Shown here: positions 1 through 9,507 of the stretch, one piece after another
Layout: every line of letters starts with the position of its first letter
Numbering within the stretch: the first letter of the stretch is position 1
NCBI RefSeq assembly: GCF_024124665.1
Contig: NZ_JAMXSB010000006.1
Span: 248,001-312,000, forward strand
Direction of reading: 5' to 3'
DNA: 64,000 nt
Origin: Pleionea sp. CnH1-48
GTDB taxonomy: Bacteria; Pseudomonadota; Gammaproteobacteria; Enterobacterales; Kangiellaceae
Translations under genes and position numbers: made by a program
The notes under the pieces: generated by a model
Databases searched by the model: none
The model's input: the letters and a program-made list of their open reading frames with translations, nothing else
What the model was told of the DNA's origin: nothing

Positions 1-264
1 GGCAGGTATTACCCTGGATCTGGACAAGTATTACACTGGTATCAAAGTCCAATCGTTATAATGGACTCAGGTGGCGGGGATTCATTCTTCGTCACCACTA
101 AGCTCCTTACAATTAGCACCTAACAATAAGCGCCTTACAAAAGCTGGGCTCCCCCCACTAAAATCTCTTTGATGACTTGCATAAGTTGATCCAAATCAGG
201 ATACTGATGCCAGACTGAAACTGGCAACTATCGCCATCCTGACTTCGCGAATCGACGACTTTAA
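1..264. other. Left-edge region without a recognisable gene
   Basis: No complete gene is visible. On the + strand one frame is open from base 1 to a TAA near base 123, which could be the last ~40 codons of a gene entering from the left, but the residues match nothing I recognise. No clear terminator or strong promoter is seen before the ATG at 265. Confidence 0.3.
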
Positions 265-2178
265 ATGAGCAACACCTCTTCTTTACCCACTTTACTGGCG
301 GGCCCGATTTTACGCAGACTGACTCATGACCGTGTTACCTTCTGGTTGGTTACCAGTGTCCCCGTAAAGCTAGAATTAGAAATCCATAACCAGACACAAA
401 ACAGTCAAGCTGTTGCACGCAGTGATAGTGCCCATAATAATGACCCTATTAGCATTGGCACCTCGGCTTATATTTATTTGTTAGATTACCCACTACAAAC
501 AAAATTAAATCCGGGCGATCAACTCAGTTATGATTTCTATTGGCAAGAAGATGGTCAAGAAATTCGCCTGTCTGCTCAAGCGCCTCATCTTTTATATCCA
601 GGCGAATCAGCATTCTCTTTTGTCTATAAACCAAACATAGAAGCTATTCTTCATGGCTCCTGCCGCAAGCCCCATCATCCAGAAGGCGATGGTCTTGTCA
701 TAGCCGATCAACGTCTTTGTAATACACCACTAGCAGAAAGACCTTCTTTACTGATGTTGTCAGGCGATCAGGTTTACCTCGACGATGTATCCGGTCCTAT
801 GCTGGTGGCCATTCATCAGGTTATTGAACGACTTGGTTTACATGATGAACCAATCCCTGGCGTCAGTGTTTCGGATCACCAATCGCTGCTAGCCAGTGAG
901 CACTGCTATTATTCTCGTGAACAACTGCTGCCTCAAGATAAAGCGGGTGAAGCGGTAGAAAAAGGCTTCTTTGATTCCTTAAAAAAACCTATTTTTACCA
1001 GTGCTAAGTCTCACAACCATCTGATCACTCTCGCCGAAGTGCTGGCCATGTACTTATTGGTTTGGTCTCCTAACCTATGGTCACAGGTGACTCTGACTAA
1101 AGAAGCCATCAAAAGTCATCACCACACTTTATTTGACAACGAATTAAAAAGTATTCAAAAGTTTATTGAAGAACTTCCCAAAGTTCAGCGCCTATTCGCT
1201 CATATTCCTACTTATATGATTTTCGATGATCATGATGTCACCGACGACTGGAATTTAACGCGAGGCTGGGAAGAGACGGCTTATAACCACCCATTTTCTC
1301 GACGTATCATCGGTAACGCATTGCTTGGGTATTATTTATGTCAGGGTTGGGGTAATGCTCCCGAAAATTTCCATGAGACTCTTGAACCCAAAGTTAGAGA
1401 CTTCTTCGAATCTCCGCAGCAAGATGCACAAGATGAACTGCTGACGCAATTGATCCAGTTTAATCGTTGGCATTTTCAATCAGAAACAACGCCCAAGCTG
1501 GTTGTTCTAGATACGCGAACTCATCGTTGGCGTTCAGAAAGCAGTGCCAATCAACCATCAGGGTTGATGGACTGGGAAGCATTGTCTGAGTTACAAAACA
1601 CATTGCTTGGTGAAGATGCCGTTATCTTAGTGTCTCCCGCACCTATCTTTGGTGTTAAACTGATTGAGTCCATTCAAAGAGTCTTTACCTTTTTCGGTCA
1701 TTCATTAATGGTCGATGCCGAAAACTGGATGGCACACCCAGGCGCATCCAACGTCATCCTAAATATCTTTCGTCACCCCAAAACACCACAGAACTTTACG
1801 ATTCTATCGGGCGATGTTCACTACTCCTTTGTCTATGACGTACACCTTAGACTCAATAAAAATAGCCCTGAAATCTGGCAGATCACAACCAGTGGTTTAA
1901 AAAACCATTTTCCTAAAGGTTTGTTGCGTGTTTTCGATCGCGTAAACACCTGGTTATTTGGATCGCGCTCGCCACTCAATATGTTTACCAAAAGAAGACG
2001 TATGAAAGTACAGGCTCGTCGCCCTTCAAATAACCCTGAGACTCGGTTATTGAATGGCAACGGCGTAGGCCATGTTGAATTTACTCCAGAAGGCAAGCCT
2101 CACACGATTCAGGTTTGGCTTGCCGATGGCACTCAGGTTGACTTCAAACAAAGAAAACAAAATTTTAAAGAGAGCTAA
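265..2178 (+). CDS. PhoD-like metallophosphatase
   Basis: A 637-residue protein of the PhoD-like alkaline phosphatase/phosphodiesterase family (binuclear metallophosphoesterase fold). Metal-binding signatures are visible: SGDQVYLDD around D168, FDDHDVTDDW with H323, a conserved LDTR segment, and SGDVHYS with D517 and H519. An N-terminal beta-sandwich-like part of about 130 residues precedes the catalytic domain, as in other family members. Unlike secreted PhoD proteins it shows no signal peptide or Tat motif, so it is probably cytoplasmic. The C-terminus is basic and then extended by about 60 residues. Its stop codon overlaps that of the convergent serine-hydrolase gene by 4 bp. The natural substrate cannot be read from sequence; a phosphodiester or phosphomonoester is likely. 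Confidence 0.85.
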   Translation: MSNTSSLPTLLAGPILRRLTHDRVTFWLVTSVPVKLELEIHNQTQNSQAVARSDSAHNNDPISIGTSAYIYLLDYPLQTKLNPGDQLSYDFYWQEDGQEIRLSAQAPHLLYPGESAFSFVYKPNIEAILHGSCRKPHHPEGDGLVIADQRLCNTPLAERPSLLMLSGDQVYLDDVSGPMLVAIHQVIERLGLHDEPIPGVSVSDHQSLLASEHCYYSREQLLPQDKAGEAVEKGFFDSLKKPIFTSAKSHNHLITLAEVLAMYLLVWSPNLWSQVTLTKEAIKSHHHTLFDNELKSIQKFIEELPKVQRLFAHIPTYMIFDDHDVTDDWNLTRGWEETAYNHPFSRRIIGNALLGYYLCQGWGNAPENFHETLEPKVRDFFESPQQDAQDELLTQLIQFNRWHFQSETTPKLVVLDTRTHRWRSESSANQPSGLMDWEALSELQNTLLGEDAVILVSPAPIFGVKLIESIQRVFTFFGHSLMVDAENWMAHPGASNVILNIFRHPKTPQNFTILSGDVHYSFVYDVHLRLNKNSPEIWQITTSGLKNHFPKGLLRVFDRVNTWLFGSRSPLNMFTKRRRMKVQARRPSNNPETRLLNGNGVGHVEFTPEGKPHTIQVWLADGTQVDFKQRKQNFKES

Positions 2179-3596
2179 GAGCTGGGCTTTTGTTTTATGG
2201 CCAACTGCGGTGTCTTATTTAAATTAAAATAGGTCGCCATCACCTCTTCTCCTTGAGCATTAGTCGTAAACTCAACCCAGGTAAGAGAGTCTTTAAAATA
2301 AAATCGGCCCGCCGACATAGGAATAAGACGATACTTTGGACCATGACCTAGTTGAGACATTAGCTGCCCATTGTCGATACTGATATGTCGCTTTATTCCT
2401 GTCGGTAGCTGGTAGCTCCCCGTCACTCGATCGAGTTCCTTCTCACTGACAGTTACTTCGGCATACTCAGGTTTAGGAATGTGTAAAACCTGAGCAGCCA
2501 AATCTTGCAATAAACGATCAATATTAATACCCAGGCCGCCGTTATTATCAAGATTCACGGTTGCCACTAGACTTAACTGTTGTTGTGGAAAATACAGATG
2601 CGCACTATAAAAACCTAGATTACTGCCATTGTGAGCATAGATCGGAAAGTTACCAAACTGTCCCAGAAAGTGAGCAAATCCATATTGAGTAGACTGACTA
2701 TTATTTAACTGATGAGAATGAGTTAAATAACGCAAGCTGCTGTCTTTTAATAATTGACCAGAAAATAGCAAATGATTCCAACGCTGCAAATCACGTACAT
2801 TCGATAGCAGACCACCGGCTCCCAACGGCCAGCTCATGTTCACATCATCAGCATTACGGATCCCCATTTTTGTTCGAGTGTATCCAGCCGCTCGATTTTT
2901 AATCAGTTGCTTACCACCGTAAGTGGTTGCTGCTAGTCCATAAGGCTTTAGCAAGTGCTGTTGTAGACATTCACTAAACGACATCGCACAAGCAACTTCG
3001 ATGGCTTTCGTCAACAGTATATATCCAGAGTTACTGTAACGCATTTGCTCACCAGACTGGCCAATACGCGGCATTTCCTGAATCAAGGTAATGAGCGCAT
3101 CAAGAGAAATATCTTCCTGAATGCGTAACTTTAAAATATCAGGTGTAATAAACTCGTCCAATCCTGCGGTATGGGTTAACAAATGATGTAACGTTATCTG
3201 ACTTCCAGAATAATGAAAATCTTTAGCATACTGGCGAATATCATCATGCAAAGACAGCTTATCCAACTCCATCAGTTTTAACACCAGAGCAGCAGTAAAC
3301 TGTTTGGTCAAAGAGCCAATGCGAAATCGATGTTGAGCAGTTAAAGGAATATCGAGCTCCAGATTTGCATAGCCACTGTAATCCTCCCATAACAACTTGC
3401 CTTTTTGCTCTATCGAGACTGCCAGACCAACGGGATGCTGCGCTTTGAATTGCTCAACAATCCGCCCATAAGGATCAGCTTTATTAACAGGAGTGGATTT
3501 TGTTGTTGTACAACTACTGAGCGACAAGCACAAAAGTGCTAATGAGAAACAATAACTCCAAAGGTTTCTGTTTATTTTTTTCTGGCTTTTTAACAT
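2175..3596 (-). CDS. Class C beta-lactamase-like serine hydrolase, lipoprotein
   Basis: A 473-residue member of the beta-lactamase/penicillin-binding-protein-like serine hydrolase family (PF00144 type). The N-terminus carries a hydrophobic segment ending in LSLSSC, a lipobox predicting lipidation at C29. The active-site SxxK is S95-L-T-K98 and the second motif is Y187-S-N. A late HNGSNLGF motif stands where KTG occurs in true class C enzymes. About 90 residues after the catalytic domain form a C-terminal beta-rich extension (DUF3471-like). A GGAG lies 8-9 nt before the ATG. It is divergent from the winged-helix regulator gene, which may control it. Family members are often esterases or D-aminopeptidases; real beta-lactam resistance is not implied. 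Confidence 0.88.
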   Translation of the reverse strand: MLKSQKKINRNLWSYCFSLALLCLSLSSCTTTKSTPVNKADPYGRIVEQFKAQHPVGLAVSIEQKGKLLWEDYSGYANLELDIPLTAQHRFRIGSLTKQFTAALVLKLMELDKLSLHDDIRQYAKDFHYSGSQITLHHLLTHTAGLDEFITPDILKLRIQEDISLDALITLIQEMPRIGQSGEQMRYSNSGYILLTKAIEVACAMSFSECLQQHLLKPYGLAATTYGGKQLIKNRAAGYTRTKMGIRNADDVNMSWPLGAGGLLSNVRDLQRWNHLLFSGQLLKDSSLRYLTHSHQLNNSQSTQYGFAHFLGQFGNFPIYAHNGSNLGFYSAHLYFPQQQLSLVATVNLDNNGGLGINIDRLLQDLAAQVLHIPKPEYAEVTVSEKELDRVTGSYQLPTGIKRHISIDNGQLMSQLGHGPKYRLIPMSAGRFYFKDSLTWVEFTTNAQGEEVMATYFNLNKTPQLAIKQKPSS

Positions 3597-3749
3597 GATG
3601 TTTTCTCCACAAAAAGGCTAAGCATCAACCACCCACAAGTAGCTCAGTGCTAGGCAAGTTGGCAGCAAATTCGGTATAGTGATGCACCATGCCGCAAAGC
3701 CGCTTAAAGCCCTATGTTGTAAGCCTGATATTTTGTTGATGAAAACTTG
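3597..3749. promoter_or_regulatory. Divergent intergenic region between serine hydrolase and winged-helix regulator
   Basis: About 150 bp separates two genes read outward. It must carry both promoters and is the natural place for binding of the neighbouring CadC-like regulator. I could not identify consensus -35/-10 boxes or an operator repeat with confidence, so this call rests on gene orientation only. Confidence 0.4.
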
Positions 3750-5831
3750 ATGAGTATTAAAATCAATAAGTTAGATAAAGAAGCAATCAATCAGCCAGAC
3801 GCCTGGTCGAGATTTAAAATCAATCATATTCAGGTTGATGTCACTCGTTGCACCCTCAACATAGAAGGAGAAAAACGCACTATCGAACCACGAGTGATGG
3901 ATGTGTTGGTGTATCTATCACAACGTCGAGGAGAAGTGTGTAGCAGCGAAGAGATTTTCTCTGCTCTGTGGCCGGATATCACTTTTAGTCAGGGTTCTGT
4001 GCAGCGTTGTATCGCTCAACTTAGAAAAGCTCTGGACGATAACGCCAGCCGTCAAGCTTTGGTGGTCACCTATCCCAAACGCGGCTATAGCCTTGAAGCA
4101 GACATATCTCCGGTTAAGCTTGAGTCCTCTCAAGCAGAGCAAACATCCACACGCCCATGGTTAAAAAATCCTCTTGGGCCGATCGCTTTGTTGATAGCGA
4201 TGAGCACCATCTTTGTTATCCCACTAGTGATGAAAAAATCCTCACCCTACAAAGCACCGGTTTCGATAACCAGCCGCGCAATGACTCAAAGCCATGGTGT
4301 AGAAATTGCTCCGGTTTACCATCCTGGCGGTGAATTTATCGCCTTTATTCGTCAACCCAATAAGCAGACGTCGCAGATTTGGCTCAAACATTTAAACAGC
4401 GCTCAAGAACACCTTATTGCAGAAAGCTCAGATACCTTACTATCCATCGACTGGCGTCCTGATGGGACACAACTGGGTTACATAGAGTCTTCTGCAACAC
4501 ATTATCACCTTGGCACTTTGGAATTAAATATTGATGCTCCAGTAAGAAGCTCATTAATACCTCAAGTGACAATGCCAAAACAGGGATTTATCAGTAAGCT
4601 GCTTTGGGCGGATGATGAGCACTGGATTTATTCTCATGCCCAATTAGCCGTTAACCAACCTGCCCTGTCAAAAGTTTACCACTATGACATTTCAACAGGA
4701 CAACAAAGCATACTTTTAGCATCCGATGCCAGTTTTTCGCCCTATCGACTTGCACTATCACCCGACAAAAAGCGTCTTGCCATCGCAGGCCAGGCACCGG
4801 ACAACAAGGTGGAGCTCAGAACGTTTCTTCTTAGCAACCAAACTCTCAGCGCTCCAATTATAGAGCTCCCTCTCGGTCTCATCGAAATAGATTGGCATCC
4901 ATCACAAGAACATATACTGCTAAATCACTCAGAAGGCTTGAGTCTGGTTTCTTTGTCAGGACAAAAAAGTAACTTACCATTGCTTAATCATGGCTCTATC
5001 AATCATCCTCGGTTTCATCCAACGAAGCCCCGTTTATTGTTGTCGATGATTCAACAAGACAGTGACTTATGGCTCTGGTCAATAGCCGAAAAAGCGCCGC
5101 AAAAACTAACCAACTCAACGGCTTTCGACAGCAAAGCCACACTGTCTAATCAACAAGCATCAATTGCCTATATTTCTAAACGAAACGGCGTTGAGCAACT
5201 TTTTATTCACCACAATAATCACACTAAACGACTTTTTGAAAACAAGCGATCAGCCCCATTGCTCTCTGCGCCTATTTGGTCTCCCGATGATTCAACCATC
5301 GCCCTGTTAACTCCTGGTGAACTCTTATTCTTTGATGTGACAACCGGAAACCATCGCTCAGAAGTTGTAGGCAGAGAACTGACTGCGCTCATAGGATGGT
5401 ATTTCAAAGAGAATGCCCTGTTATTGCATCAGCAACAGAACACACACGCCTCTTTTGTGAAACGTCATATTGCCAGTGGCAGGATGACAGAGGTTGCTCT
5501 TAGCGGGGAGTATTATCGCGCACAACTGGACCATCAGGACCAGTTGTGGCTTCAACAAGAAAACAGCTTGATAAAAATAGATGCAGCTCTTAAAAAGACA
5601 AAGGTTTCTATAAACGAGATAACAAATAACTTCAAAGCTTTAACCTTCTTCTCAACCGACAAAGGTTTCATCTATCAAAAAAACAACGAGGTTTATCTTC
5701 GACAACATTTGATTTTCTCTTCAACAGCTCTTCCACTTCAATTGCTAGATGTTAGCCAAGATGGAAGATTATTTTTGCTGAAGGGAGTGGAGTCCTCACG
5801 CAGTCATTTGATAGAGCTGAATTTGAAGTAA
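3750..5831 (+). CDS. CadC/ToxR-like membrane-anchored winged-helix regulator with beta-propeller
   Basis: About 693 residues. Residues ~20-120 form an OmpR/PhoB-type winged helix like that of CadC and ToxR (segments such as VLVYLSQRRGEVCSSEEIF, then GSVQRCIAQLRKAL and YPKRGYSL). A single membrane segment follows at about 145-162 (PLGPIALLIAMSTIFVIPLV). The remaining ~520 residues, predicted periplasmic, contain repeated TolB/PD40-like blades (HPGGEFIAF, WRPDGTQLGY, LSPDKKRLAI, WSPDDSTIALL). The protein therefore looks like a one-component transmembrane regulator. A TTG codon lies immediately before the ATG; I take the ATG at 3750. It is divergent from the lipoprotein serine hydrolase across ~150 bp, making that gene a candidate target. 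The signal sensed is unknown. Confidence 0.85.
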   Translation: MSIKINKLDKEAINQPDAWSRFKINHIQVDVTRCTLNIEGEKRTIEPRVMDVLVYLSQRRGEVCSSEEIFSALWPDITFSQGSVQRCIAQLRKALDDNASRQALVVTYPKRGYSLEADISPVKLESSQAEQTSTRPWLKNPLGPIALLIAMSTIFVIPLVMKKSSPYKAPVSITSRAMTQSHGVEIAPVYHPGGEFIAFIRQPNKQTSQIWLKHLNSAQEHLIAESSDTLLSIDWRPDGTQLGYIESSATHYHLGTLELNIDAPVRSSLIPQVTMPKQGFISKLLWADDEHWIYSHAQLAVNQPALSKVYHYDISTGQQSILLASDASFSPYRLALSPDKKRLAIAGQAPDNKVELRTFLLSNQTLSAPIIELPLGLIEIDWHPSQEHILLNHSEGLSLVSLSGQKSNLPLLNHGSINHPRFHPTKPRLLLSMIQQDSDLWLWSIAEKAPQKLTNSTAFDSKATLSNQQASIAYISKRNGVEQLFIHHNNHTKRLFENKRSAPLLSAPIWSPDDSTIALLTPGELLFFDVTTGNHRSEVVGRELTALIGWYFKENALLLHQQQNTHASFVKRHIASGRMTEVALSGEYYRAQLDHQDQLWLQQENSLIKIDAALKKTKVSINEITNNFKALTFFSTDKGFIYQKNNEVYLRQHLIFSSTALPLQLLDVSQDGRLFLLKGVESSRSHLIELNLK

Positions 5832-5842
5832 TATTTGGTTTA

Positions 5843-6262
5843 CTATAAAACAGGAAGAGTGTCTCTAAGCTCCAGCATCATCTGATGAGCACTTTCTCCC
5901 AACATCTCATAGGGATTAAATTCCGGCGTACCAGAATACTTCATATTAAGAGGCGCGGTGAGAGAAGACTCTGGCATATATCCCATCCACCAATCATTGA
6001 ACTCCCGTTCTATAATTTCTGTGTAGTCGAGCAAAACGATCCTATCATGGCGTTCATCATTCAAAATTCGATGGTATATTCGATTGACCTGGCTTCTCGA
6101 TCCCTCTAAACACTGAAGAAAATATTTTCGGTTAAAACACAATAGCCCAGTCACACTGCACTTCTTATTGTTTTCTCTAGCAGAATCAATAATTTGACTG
6201 ACATCATCTAGATCAAACTCTTTTGCTTTCGAGCTGGCATAAACCAAGCGAACTAAAAACAT
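5843..6262 (-). CDS. BLUF-domain blue-light photoreceptor
   Basis: A 139-residue stand-alone BLUF (blue light using FAD) protein. Counting from the chosen start, the flavin-contacting residues fall at Y8 (LVYAS), N32 (RENNKK) and Q50 (YFLQCLEG), with the 24- and 18-residue spacings known from AppA-type BLUF domains. The frame extends 20 codons further upstream, but an ATG at 6262 preceded by GGTGAGG gives the canonical MFLVRLVYAS start, so I use it. No EAL, GGDEF or other output domain is attached, so signalling must pass through a partner protein or the short C-terminal helices. It is convergent with the winged-helix regulator gene, 11 bp away. Target and physiological role are not visible. 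Confidence 0.9.
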   Translation of the reverse strand: MFLVRLVYASSKAKEFDLDDVSQIIDSARENNKKCSVTGLLCFNRKYFLQCLEGSRSQVNRIYHRILNDERHDRIVLLDYTEIIEREFNDWWMGYMPESSLTAPLNMKYSGTPEFNPYEMLGESAHQMMLELRDTLPVL

Positions 6263-6343
6263 CCAAACCTCACCTATAAAATCAGAACTCCGAATATAGA
6301 AAAGATAGCCTAATCTAAACAAATTGAAAGCATCAAGCCTGTG

Positions 6344-7426
6344 TTACTGAATCAAAGCGACTGACTTAATTTGCAACCAAACTCTAGAGCCAACGGCTAA
6401 TTTAAGATGCCTCATAGAACGTTGAGTAATACGGGCAATAATGAGACCTTCAGCGACTTTAACACGCACTAAAATCAGACTAGGGTGTTCTGCTGAGTGC
6501 AACTCATCAACAACACCTGACAGCACATTTAAAAAACTGCTATCGGTCTGTTCACTCAATGCCAGACTGACATCTCTGGCTAATACTCGCAGACGGACAG
6601 ATTGGCCTATTGCGTAATCCAAATCTTGCACCCAAAGGTGATAGCCCCCCATACCTACCTTTGCTAGATGCCACTGTTCATCTTTACTTTCTATTTCTCC
6701 GGTTAATACAACACCCGACTCATCACGCTGATAAAGTGGTAAGTCCAAACGAGAAAAAACATCCGTTAAAGCACCGCTAGCTAACACTTTACCTTGTTCC
6801 ATAACAATCAGATGATCGGCTAGTCGGGCCACTTCATCCATCGAATGGGTCACATAAAGCATAGGAATCGCCAGCTCTTTTTTCATTCGCTCAAGATAAG
6901 GCAACACTTCATCTTTGCGAGCAAAATCAAGAGCCGCCAAAGGCTCATCCATTAGTAATAAATCAGGTTGTATTAATAAAGCTCTGGCGATGGCGACTCG
7001 CTGCCTTTCCCCTCCCGATAATTGGTCTGGCATCCGTTTGATTAGCGCATCTAGTCCTAACAACTCAAGAATGCTTCTATAAAGGCTGGGCTCGGTTGAT
7101 CGGGGTGCGCGTTTTATCGCGTACATAAGATTGGCTTCAACGGTTAAGTGAGAAAATAAACTCGCTTCTTGAAAAACAAACCCTAAAGAGCGTTGATGTG
7201 TGTGACAAAAAGAAGCAGCACCCTGCCATACTTTATCATTAACCTTGATAAATGCTTCATTCGCCTTTTCAAGTCCTGCCACACAACGTAACAATGTGGT
7301 TTTGCCACACCCTGAATGGCCAAATACAGCGGTCACCCCCTGGCCAGGAAGTTTAACATCGAGGTTTAGATGAAAATCATCCACACTGTGTGACAGACGC
7401 AACTCTAATGACATAGGATTGGTCAT
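6344..7426 (-). CDS. modC: Molybdate ABC transporter ATP-binding protein ModC
   Basis: A 360-residue ABC ATPase. The Walker A is GHSGCGKTT (residues 36-44), the signature is LSGGERQRVAIARAL, and the Walker B reads LLLMDEPLAAL followed by an H-loop in YVTHSMDEV. The C-terminal ~70 residues form a TOBE/Mop-like molybdate-binding domain (NVLSGVVDEL, ILVRVKVAEG), which separates ModC from other ABC ATPases. Its start overlaps the modB stop by 4 bp (ATGA), so it is translationally coupled. It energises high-affinity import of molybdate, possibly also tungstate, for molybdenum-cofactor enzymes. Confidence 0.96.
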   Translation of the reverse strand: MTNPMSLELRLSHSVDDFHLNLDVKLPGQGVTAVFGHSGCGKTTLLRCVAGLEKANEAFIKVNDKVWQGAASFCHTHQRSLGFVFQEASLFSHLTVEANLMYAIKRAPRSTEPSLYRSILELLGLDALIKRMPDQLSGGERQRVAIARALLIQPDLLLMDEPLAALDFARKDEVLPYLERMKKELAIPMLYVTHSMDEVARLADHLIVMEQGKVLASGALTDVFSRLDLPLYQRDESGVVLTGEIESKDEQWHLAKVGMGGYHLWVQDLDYAIGQSVRLRVLARDVSLALSEQTDSSFLNVLSGVVDELHSAEHPSLILVRVKVAEGLIIARITQRSMRHLKLAVGSRVWLQIKSVALIQ

Positions 7427-8121
7427 TTCGACCTTCCAAAGCCAGATAAAGCAGAAGGATGGCGTCGATTAAAAGAATACAAGGCAACCAATACAACAAA
7501 AGCAAATGCCACCATAAAACCAGACAGAGCATAGGCCTGGCTATAATCTAGAGATTCAACATGATCGTATATTCTTACAGCAATCACCTGAGTCGTTCCT
7601 GGAATATTGCCACCAATCATTAATACGACCCCAAACTCTCCAATCGTATGAGCAAACCCCAACACCGCTGCGGTTAAATAACCTCGACGTGACAAAGGCA
7701 AAACCACAGAGAAGAAACGATCAATAGGGCCAGCCCTTAACGTTGCAGCAACTTCCAATGGCCGCCTTCCTAGCGACTCAAAAGTATTTTGTAAAGGCTG
7801 CACAACAAAAGGCAACGAATAAATCATCGAAGCAATAACCAGTCCAGTAAAAGAAAACGGCAGCCCTTGCCAACCCAACGAATTCATTAACTGCCCAACA
7901 GGCCCTTCAGGCCCCATGAGCATCAGCAAATAGAACCCCAATACCGTCGGTGGTAACACCAGTGGCATTGCAACTACCGCCGCAATCGGCCCTTTCCACC
8001 AGGACTGAGTACGAGCCAACCACCAAGCAAGAGGTGTACCTAGCACAAGCAATAAACCAGTGACCCAGGTAGCTAACTTAAAGGTTAATCCAATCGCAAC
8101 CCAGTCAGCTTCAGACAGCAT
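7423..8121 (-). CDS. modB: Molybdate ABC transporter permease ModB
   Basis: A 232-residue inner-membrane permease with about five hydrophobic helices and the typical cytoplasmic coupling loop containing EVAATLRAGPIDRF, which contacts ModC. The segment VLPPTVLGFYLL is characteristic of ModB proteins. The start overlaps the modA stop (TAATG, one shared base) and the 3' end overlaps modC by 4 bp, giving a compact modABC operon. It forms the membrane channel for molybdate delivered by ModA. Confidence 0.95.
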   Translation of the reverse strand: MLSEADWVAIGLTFKLATWVTGLLLVLGTPLAWWLARTQSWWKGPIAAVVAMPLVLPPTVLGFYLLMLMGPEGPVGQLMNSLGWQGLPFSFTGLVIASMIYSLPFVVQPLQNTFESLGRRPLEVAATLRAGPIDRFFSVVLPLSRRGYLTAAVLGFAHTIGEFGVVLMIGGNIPGTTQVIAVRIYDHVESLDYSQAYALSGFMVAFAFVVLVALYSFNRRHPSALSGFGRSK

Positions 8122-8879
8122 TAAAAACCCTTCCCTTCTGTTTGCGGCAACTCGTAGCCATAGGATTGGATAATTTTTCGAGCCGACTCATGCTTCAAAT
8201 ACGCCTGAAAAGCTAACGCGGCTTTATTGTTTTTAGCAGACTTCAATAACACCATATCCTGTCGGATAGGTTCATGATAATGCTTAGGAACAAGCCAATA
8301 GGAAGCAGAATTCTGCCCCGTTGCTATCACTTGTGATAAAGCAACGAGCCCTAAAGGCGCACTGCCTAACTGCACAAACTGATAAGCTTGAGCAATATTT
8401 TCACCTCGAACCAAGTTGTTTTGATAGATAGACTCCAACTGCAATGCTTTTAAAACTTCGATAGCCGCCTGCCCATAAGGCGCCACTCGTGGATTTGCAA
8501 TAGACAGCTTAGTGATGTTTTTGTCATTTCTTAAACTATCAGCGGTTACCGTACGAGTTCCGGAACTCCACAAAACAAGGCGTCCGAGAGCGTAAGTTTG
8601 CCGACTGTTTTTAATAATAAAACCATCGTTTTCCAGTGCTACAGGTTTGCTTTGATCCGCCGACATAAACACATCGAAAGGAGCCCCCTGTCTAATCTGA
8701 GCATAAAATTTACCGGAAGAACCAAAAATCAACCGCAGTTGATGCCCTGTGTCACCTTCAAAAGCCTGAGCAATCTTTTTCATAGGGATAGAAAAATTAG
8801 ATGCGACTGCAACCGTTGCAGTTTCTGCATGCACCCAGCTCAACATGAACATCAAAAAACCTATTTGCAAGTACTTCAT
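8121..8879 (-). CDS. modA: Molybdate-binding periplasmic protein ModA
   Basis: A 252-residue substrate-binding protein with an N-terminal signal peptide (cleavage predicted after WVHA). The mature start TVAVASNFSIP, the GSSGKFYAQIRQGAPFD segment with FMSADQ, and the central ANPRVAPYGQAA motif are hallmarks of ModA, placing the oxyanion-binding serines. It is first in modABC. The ~105 bp upstream contains AT-rich stretches on the coding strand that could serve as a promoter, but I see no clear ModE-type palindrome and no modE gene nearby. Confidence 0.95.
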   Translation of the reverse strand: MKYLQIGFLMFMLSWVHAETATVAVASNFSIPMKKIAQAFEGDTGHQLRLIFGSSGKFYAQIRQGAPFDVFMSADQSKPVALENDGFIIKNSRQTYALGRLVLWSSGTRTVTADSLRNDKNITKLSIANPRVAPYGQAAIEVLKALQLESIYQNNLVRGENIAQAYQFVQLGSAPLGLVALSQVIATGQNSASYWLVPKHYHEPIRQDMVLLKSAKNNKAALAFQAYLKHESARKIIQSYGYELPQTEGKGF

Positions 8880-8985
8880 GTTTTATTAACTAACCCACTC
8901 TTAATGCCAGGAACCAAGGCAGCTCCTGAAAGGAAAAACAATTAAAAAGTATAATAAGAATAGTACCCAGATATCCGACGAAAGA

Positions 8986-9507
8986 CTAGGGCCTATCGAA
9001 GTACAAGGTTTTAATATGAGAGTTCCAAAGTAGAAAAAACGCACAACACAAATGAAACAAACAACCAATAAGTGGCGCCAGATAAACCAAGACTAATGTA
9101 TTTTCTGACTCCACAGCAAATTGACGAGCACCGTACTCAATACTGGAGCGCACAGCGTCATTAAAGAACAACTCGTAAATAAAGTAGCCTGAGCGCATTA
9201 ACAAAAACACCAGAAGGCCATACCAGCTCCATCGACGGCGTTGAATAATGGCACCAAACAACAACAGAGCTACAAGAATGAGCAACACATGCCAGATAAA
9301 CCATAAGATCAGCTTTTCGCCGACCTGAGCCATCTCAAAATGTAAGCCTAAAAATAACAAACCATAAAGAAATCGAGCAATCACGAACAAACCAAAAAAA
9401 CCCACACTGATTCGGCAAAAAAATAGCGTCATAGAAAAAGGCAAATACAGACCTTCTCGGATACAACGAGAGTGAGGCGGTTCGTATGGATTATCGTCAA
9501 TCTTCAT
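8986..9507 (-). CDS. Hypothetical four-helix membrane protein
   Basis: A 173-residue protein I do not recognise. It begins with a short hydrophilic segment (DDNPYEPPHS) and then has about four hydrophobic helices, separated by a basic turn (QRRRWSW) and a loop predicted to face outward (around residues 115-135). The DNPYEPP opening is common in small uncharacterised bacterial membrane proteins. It lies upstream of modA in the same orientation but 106 bp away, so co-transcription is possible but not shown. No function is assigned. Confidence 0.65.
   Translation of the reverse strand: MKIDDNPYEPPHSRCIREGLYLPFSMTLFFCRISVGFFGLFVIARFLYGLLFLGLHFEMAQVGEKLILWFIWHVLLILVALLLFGAIIQRRRWSWYGLLVFLLMRSGYFIYELFFNDAVRSSIEYGARQFAVESENTLVLVYLAPLIGCLFHLCCAFFLLWNSHIKTLYFDRP

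Noticed and set aside
1-123. Open frame at the left edge as the end of a gene
   Set aside because: About 40 codons without recognisable residues; too little to call.
2175-3596. The class C beta-lactamase-like gene as an antibiotic-resistance gene
   Set aside because: It is a lipoprotein with HNG in place of KTG and a C-terminal extension, typical of esterase/peptidase relatives.
6344-8879. Molybdate import genes as partners of the ethylbenzene-dehydrogenase-like protein at 27497
   Set aside because: They are about 19 kb apart with no molybdoenzyme gene between; molybdate uptake is a general function.
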